This document shows, piece after piece, positions 4,047 through 7,637 of a stretch of DNA of 7,637 nt; the first letter of the stretch is position 1, and each line of letters opens with the position of its first letter. A model generated the notes under the pieces. That model saw only the letters and a list, made by a program, of their open reading frames with translations. It had not been told where the DNA came from and searched no databases. Source of the stretch: an uncultured Eggerthella sp. (lineage in GTDB: Bacteria > Actinomycetota > Coriobacteriia > Coriobacteriales > Eggerthellaceae); NCBI GenBank assembly GCA_900548955.1, contig URMQ01000072.1, positions 1 to 7,637 of the forward strand, given 5' to 3'. Both the position numbers and the translations under genes were made by a program.

Positions 4047-7000
4047 ATGCTGATTGATCTTCTTTCTGCAACATTACAAAAATCGAAAGCCCTTGATGCT
4101 GCTTGGGGAAAAATGGATGCTGGCGAAGATGCGGTTATTGGAGTCGCTTCTTCTGCGCGTCCTTTTTTGGTGGCAGCACGTTTTGTGGCGGATCCTCGTA
4201 CTACTTTAGTGATAACGGCGGGTGAAGATGCGGCGGACACCTTTGCGCGTACCGTTGGTGCGTTTGTGGGGGAAGAGCACGTTTTTCGTTATGCGGATTA
4301 TGAAGGTAATCCATTTTCTGTAGATGCTCCAGTGCAACCTCGGTTGCATGGTACCCGCTTAGAAGCGCTCTGGGCGTTGCAGTCGGGAAAGCCTGTTGTT
4401 GTGGTTGCTTCTGCCCGAGCTCTACTGCGCAAAGTTGCACTTCCTTCAATGCATATTGCGAGGCCTTTAGTGCTCAAGCAAGGAATTGATTTGTCGGAAT
4501 CGCCCCAAAACGGAGCAGAAAGCTTTGAGGATTTGGCAGAAGTTTTGGTGCAGATGGGTTATGACAACGCTGGAGAATTGGCGGGTCCTGGAACCTTTTG
4601 CTTGCAAGGTGGCGCAATCGATATCTATCCTGGCAATTTATCTTATCCTGTGCGTTGCGATTTCTTTGGTGACGAGCTGGACGAAATACGCCGATTCTTG
4701 CCTTCAACGGGACAAACAATCTCGTCCCTTTCTGAAGTGGAAATATATCCCGTGCGGGAGTTTAAAAACGATGCTAAATCGCTTCGCCAGGCGCAACGAC
4801 TTTTGGCTAAACAGGCAGATACTAATAAAGAATTGCGCAGTTTATTAGAACGATTAGAAGACGACTCAAAAGAAATCCCTGATGTTTTAGCTTCCTATAT
4901 ACTGGGTGACACTACTACTGTAGGAGCTTATTTGCCTAACAATGCCCTTACGGTAATCATTGAGCCTCGATCGCTATTTGACGATGCTCAACATGCACTT
5001 GATGAATACGGAAAGCTAGCGCAGGGAACTTCTATTCCTGTTTCGGATTTGTATGTTTCTGCGGCAGAGCTCAATTTTGGCAGTAATCCTCGTGCTACCT
5101 ATGTTTCTATTATGCGCGTTGGGGTAGAGCTTGATAGCGAATTGGTGGTCAAGCGCGTTGAAGTGGCGGGAGATCCCGATAAACTCTATGGGCGATTGCG
5201 CTCTTTGGCCGAAACGGGATTTACGGTAGTGTTTTCCGTTCCCCATTTCCGTGCGCGTCAAGAAATAAAACTTGCACTGGTTGATTTGGGTATTCCTATT
5301 AACGAAGTGCTCGATGTGGTGGGTGACGATTCGGCTAAGTTGCGCCGCGGGCAGGTCAATATTGTTGATGTGGACATTCCTTTGGGAATGATTTTCCCTG
5401 CAGCAAAAATGGCACTTGTTTCACTGGCGGATACGCAGGGTTCTATGGCAACGCGTAAGCGTTCACGAATTGATGTAACTGAAATAACGTTTCCCTATAA
5501 ACCAGGTGATTATGTTGTTCATGCCGCGCATGGCGTGGCGTTTTTCCGCGATATCGTGCGCCAAGATGTTGGTGGTTCAGAGCGTGATTATCTTTTGCTC
5601 GAATATGCGCAGGGTGACAAGCTCTATGTTCCTGTAGAACAGCTTGATCGCGTTACGCGTTATGTGGGTCCTGAAGGGTCTTCTCCTCGTTTAACGCGTT
5701 TGAATACCTCCGATTGGTCTCGTGCGCTAACAAAAGCGCGTAAGGCTACTAAGAAACTCGCATTCGACTTGGTAGATGTGTATACCCGTCGTGCTGCTAC
5801 TCAGGGGTATCGTTACGGGGAAGATACGCTTGCTCAGCGCGAAATGGAAGAAAGCTTTCCTTATCAAGAAACGCCAGACCAACTAGCTGCAATTGCTGAC
5901 ATTAAAGCTGATATGCAATCGCCTCACCCTATGGACAGATTGGTATGCGGTGATGTTGGCTTTGGCAAAACAGAAGTGGCGCTTCGCGCGGCTTTTAAGG
6001 CAACACAAGACAATAAACAAGTAATGGTTTTGTGCCCAACGACCATTTTGGCTCAGCAACATTATGCAACGTTTTCGGAGCGGTTTGCACCTTTTAATGT
6101 GCGTGTTGAAGTGCTTTCTCGTTTTCGTAGTCCAGCACAACAAAAGCAAGCATTGGAAGATTTTGCCAGCGGAAAAGTAGCGGTTTTGGTGGGCACGCAT
6201 CGTCTTCTTTCGCGTGATGTTAATCCGCACGATTTGGGTTTGGTTATTATCGACGAAGAGCAACGTTTTGGTGTGGGTCATAAAGAACAGCTTAAGAATA
6301 TGCGTGAATCTATTGATGTACTTACGCTTTCTGCAACACCTATTCCGAGAACTATGCAGATGGGCTTATCGGGTGTGCGCGATATGAGTTTGATTTTGAC
6401 ACCTCCTGATGATCGCAGGCCAGTAAAGGTTCATGTGGGGGAATGGGATCCTGACCTAGTAAGCGATGCTATTAGGCGCGAATTAGCAAGGAAAGGACAG
6501 GTGTATTACGTAAGCAACCGAGTTCGTTCTATTGAAGAAGCGGTTCAACGTGTTCACGCGGCAGCAGGTGAAGCACGCGTAGGGGTTGCTCATGGACAGA
6601 TGACGAAAGAGCAGCTTGAACATGTAATGGAAGATTTTGCTGCAGGCGAACTTGATGTGCTGGTGGCAACAACCATTATTGAAAGTGGAATTGATAATCC
6701 TCATACCAACACCTTAATCATTGAAGATTCTCAGCGTCTTGGCTTGGCGCAGATGTATCAGTTGAAAGGACGTGTGGGCAGATCGTCTACGCAAGCATAT
6801 GCCTATTTCCTATTCCCGGACAACATTACGATGACTGAAGAAGCAATGGCGCGTCTTACTGCGCTGAATGAACATACAGAACTGGGAAGCGGTATGCGTG
6901 TTGCTATGCGTGACTTGGAAATTCGTGGAGCTGGCAGTTTGTTAGGCGCCGAACAGAGCGGCAACATGTCTGCGGTTGGCTTTGATCTGTTTGCGCAAAT

Positions 7001-7526
7001 GCTTGCAACGGCTGTAAATATGACGCGTGAAGGCAACACCTCGAGCAATGACTACTTGCCTCCTGCATTATCGGATATTGTGGTTAATGTTCCTGACCAT
7101 ACCTATTTCCCAGAAGAATATCTGCCTGATGCAGATGAGCGCGTTTTGTATTATCGAAAAATTGCAAGCGCCGATACTCTTGATGCGGTTGAAGATATTT
7201 ATCAAGAATTGATAGCTAAACATCCCGAAATGCCACAAGCTGCTCTTAATCAAATCGAAAAAGCGCGTCTTAAAGCGTTTGCAAATGAACATGGCATACA
7301 TCTAATTTCAGTGACGGGCGGAAAGTTAGTTATAGAGCCTATCACGCTTTCTAAAGCACAAGCTTCGGCTCTGCGTCGTAAAGCGGGAAGATACTTAGCA
7401 GATAAGAAGAAAATGACAGTGCCATTGCGGGTGTTTGTACCAAAGCAAACTGAAGAAAGCCCCGATGATGTAGGCGTACTCTCTCACGTATTCACCTACA
7501 TTCGTAGCTTGTTTGAAAAAGATTAA
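4047..7526 (+). CDS. mfd: Transcription-repair coupling factor Mfd
   Basis: Mfd is an ATP-driven translocase that pushes or releases RNA polymerase stalled at DNA lesions and recruits UvrA, starting transcription-coupled nucleotide excision repair. The product is 1159 residues (E. coli about 1148) and looks complete. The N-terminal UvrB-like region includes LQGGAIDIYPGN near 186-197. The RNA-polymerase-interacting domain begins at KPGDYVVHAAHGVAFF (485-500) and runs to about 555. The helicase motor has Walker A GDVGFGKT at 635-642 (K641), DEEQ at 736-739, SAT at 762-764 and QLKGRVGR at 905-912. The translocation (TRG) motif is IRGAGSLLG at 959-967. The C-terminal regulatory domain fills about 1000-1159. 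The ATG follows GAGGAA by 8 bases. The gene diverges from nth. No frameshift or motif loss is visible. Confidence 0.98.
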   Translation: MLIDLLSATLQKSKALDAAWGKMDAGEDAVIGVASSARPFLVAARFVADPRTTLVITAGEDAADTFARTVGAFVGEEHVFRYADYEGNPFSVDAPVQPRLHGTRLEALWALQSGKPVVVVASARALLRKVALPSMHIARPLVLKQGIDLSESPQNGAESFEDLAEVLVQMGYDNAGELAGPGTFCLQGGAIDIYPGNLSYPVRCDFFGDELDEIRRFLPSTGQTISSLSEVEIYPVREFKNDAKSLRQAQRLLAKQADTNKELRSLLERLEDDSKEIPDVLASYILGDTTTVGAYLPNNALTVIIEPRSLFDDAQHALDEYGKLAQGTSIPVSDLYVSAAELNFGSNPRATYVSIMRVGVELDSELVVKRVEVAGDPDKLYGRLRSLAETGFTVVFSVPHFRARQEIKLALVDLGIPINEVLDVVGDDSAKLRRGQVNIVDVDIPLGMIFPAAKMALVSLADTQGSMATRKRSRIDVTEITFPYKPGDYVVHAAHGVAFFRDIVRQDVGGSERDYLLLEYAQGDKLYVPVEQLDRVTRYVGPEGSSPRLTRLNTSDWSRALTKARKATKKLAFDLVDVYTRRAATQGYRYGEDTLAQREMEESFPYQETPDQLAAIADIKADMQSPHPMDRLVCGDVGFGKTEVALRAAFKATQDNKQVMVLCPTTILAQQHYATFSERFAPFNVRVEVLSRFRSPAQQKQALEDFASGKVAVLVGTHRLLSRDVNPHDLGLVIIDEEQRFGVGHKEQLKNMRESIDVLTLSATPIPRTMQMGLSGVRDMSLILTPPDDRRPVKVHVGEWDPDLVSDAIRRELARKGQVYYVSNRVRSIEEAVQRVHAAAGEARVGVAHGQMTKEQLEHVMEDFAAGELDVLVATTIIESGIDNPHTNTLIIEDSQRLGLAQMYQLKGRVGRSSTQAYAYFLFPDNITMTEEAMARLTALNEHTELGSGMRVAMRDLEIRGAGSLLGAEQSGNMSAVGFDLFAQMLATAVNMTREGNTSSNDYLPPALSDIVVNVPDHTYFPEEYLPDADERVLYYRKIASADTLDAVEDIYQELIAKHPEMPQAALNQIEKARLKAFANEHGIHLISVTGGKLVIEPITLSKAQASALRRKAGRYLADKKKMTVPLRVFVPKQTEESPDDVGVLSHVFTYIRSLFEKD

Positions 7527-7532
7527 AACTTA

Positions 7533-7557
7533 CCTTTTCGAAAAGGCTTTCTTACTT
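7533..7557 (+). terminator. Weak intrinsic terminator after mfd
   Basis: CCTTTTCGAAAAGG (7533-7546) is a perfect palindrome beginning 6 bases after the mfd stop codon, followed by the pyrimidine-rich CTTTCTTACTT. The stem is short and AT-rich and the T-run is broken, so termination may be partial. Confidence 0.5.
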
Positions 7558-7637
7558 AGTTTCTGCGCCTCTATTGTTACAGCGCGTAATCGAGATGACT
7601 GAAGGATCAACCAATTTCAGAACCTGGATTCGCCTAA
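7558..7637. other. Right-edge flank with no supported gene
   Basis: Two open stretches reach the edge: a minus-strand frame ending at a TAA at 7552-7554 and a plus-strand ATG at 7595 (MTEGSTNFRTWIRL). Neither has a recognisable product. The ATG lacks a good ribosome binding site, and runs this short are open by chance. Either could still be the edge of the next gene. Confidence 0.3.

Noticed and set aside
5883..6281. A 132-codon minus-strand open frame inside mfd
   Set aside because: It lies wholly antisense to the conserved helicase motor of mfd and its translation shows no family features. Other shorter antisense frames in mfd and nth are shadows for the same reason.
7552..7637. C-terminus of a minus-strand gene or the start of a plus-strand gene (ATG 7595) at the right edge
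   Set aside because: About 28 and 14 codons are too short to exceed chance. There is no recognisable product, and no good ribosome binding site precedes the ATG.
1..7637. CRISPR array, transposon ends or phage genes
   Set aside because: No regularly spaced repeats, terminal inverted repeats, transposase or integrase reading frames were seen.

Overview
The window reads as an ordinary bacterial chromosome segment of moderate GC (mid-40s percent by eye). Coding is dense, Shine-Dalgarno sequences are strong, and there is no sign of phage, transposon or plasmid genes. The fused L-serine dehydratase, the regulator and the Mfd N-terminus would fit an actinobacterial lineage such as Coriobacteriia. 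That placement rests on general resemblance only and is weak.

Layout. (1) At the left edge, on the minus strand, is the 5' part of an L-serine dehydratase with a beta-type domain, an ACT domain and the start of an alpha-type domain. Its last ~50 bases read better in another frame, so a frameshift is possible. (2) A 261-base divergent intergenic region (860-1120) holds several short dyads, a candidate promoter and a possible 15-codon leader ORF with tandem Trp codons. (3) On the plus strand lie a small three-helix membrane protein (GTG start at 1121) and a HyaD/HybD-like [NiFe]-hydrogenase maturation protease (ATG at 1665). A near-perfect 24-bp palindrome separates them. (4) On the minus strand lie a LysR-type regulator, convergent with the protease, and upstream of it endonuclease III. 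A large dyad coincides with the likely regulator promoter in the gap between them. (5) On the plus strand, divergent from nth, is a complete mfd (transcription-repair coupling factor) followed by a weak terminator hairpin.

How the genes fit together. nth (base excision repair) and mfd (transcription-coupled repair) start 91 bases apart and diverge, so they form a small DNA-repair locus that may share control. The hydrogenase maturation protease has no hydrogenase structural gene nearby and must act on an enzyme encoded elsewhere. The serine dehydratase makes pyruvate and ammonia from serine, and it is separate from the other units.

I found no convincing new biological system. The points most worth checking are the palindrome ahead of the protease gene, the dyad over the LysR promoter, the possible frameshift in the serine dehydratase, and a 19-20 base motif shared by the two divergent intergenic regions.
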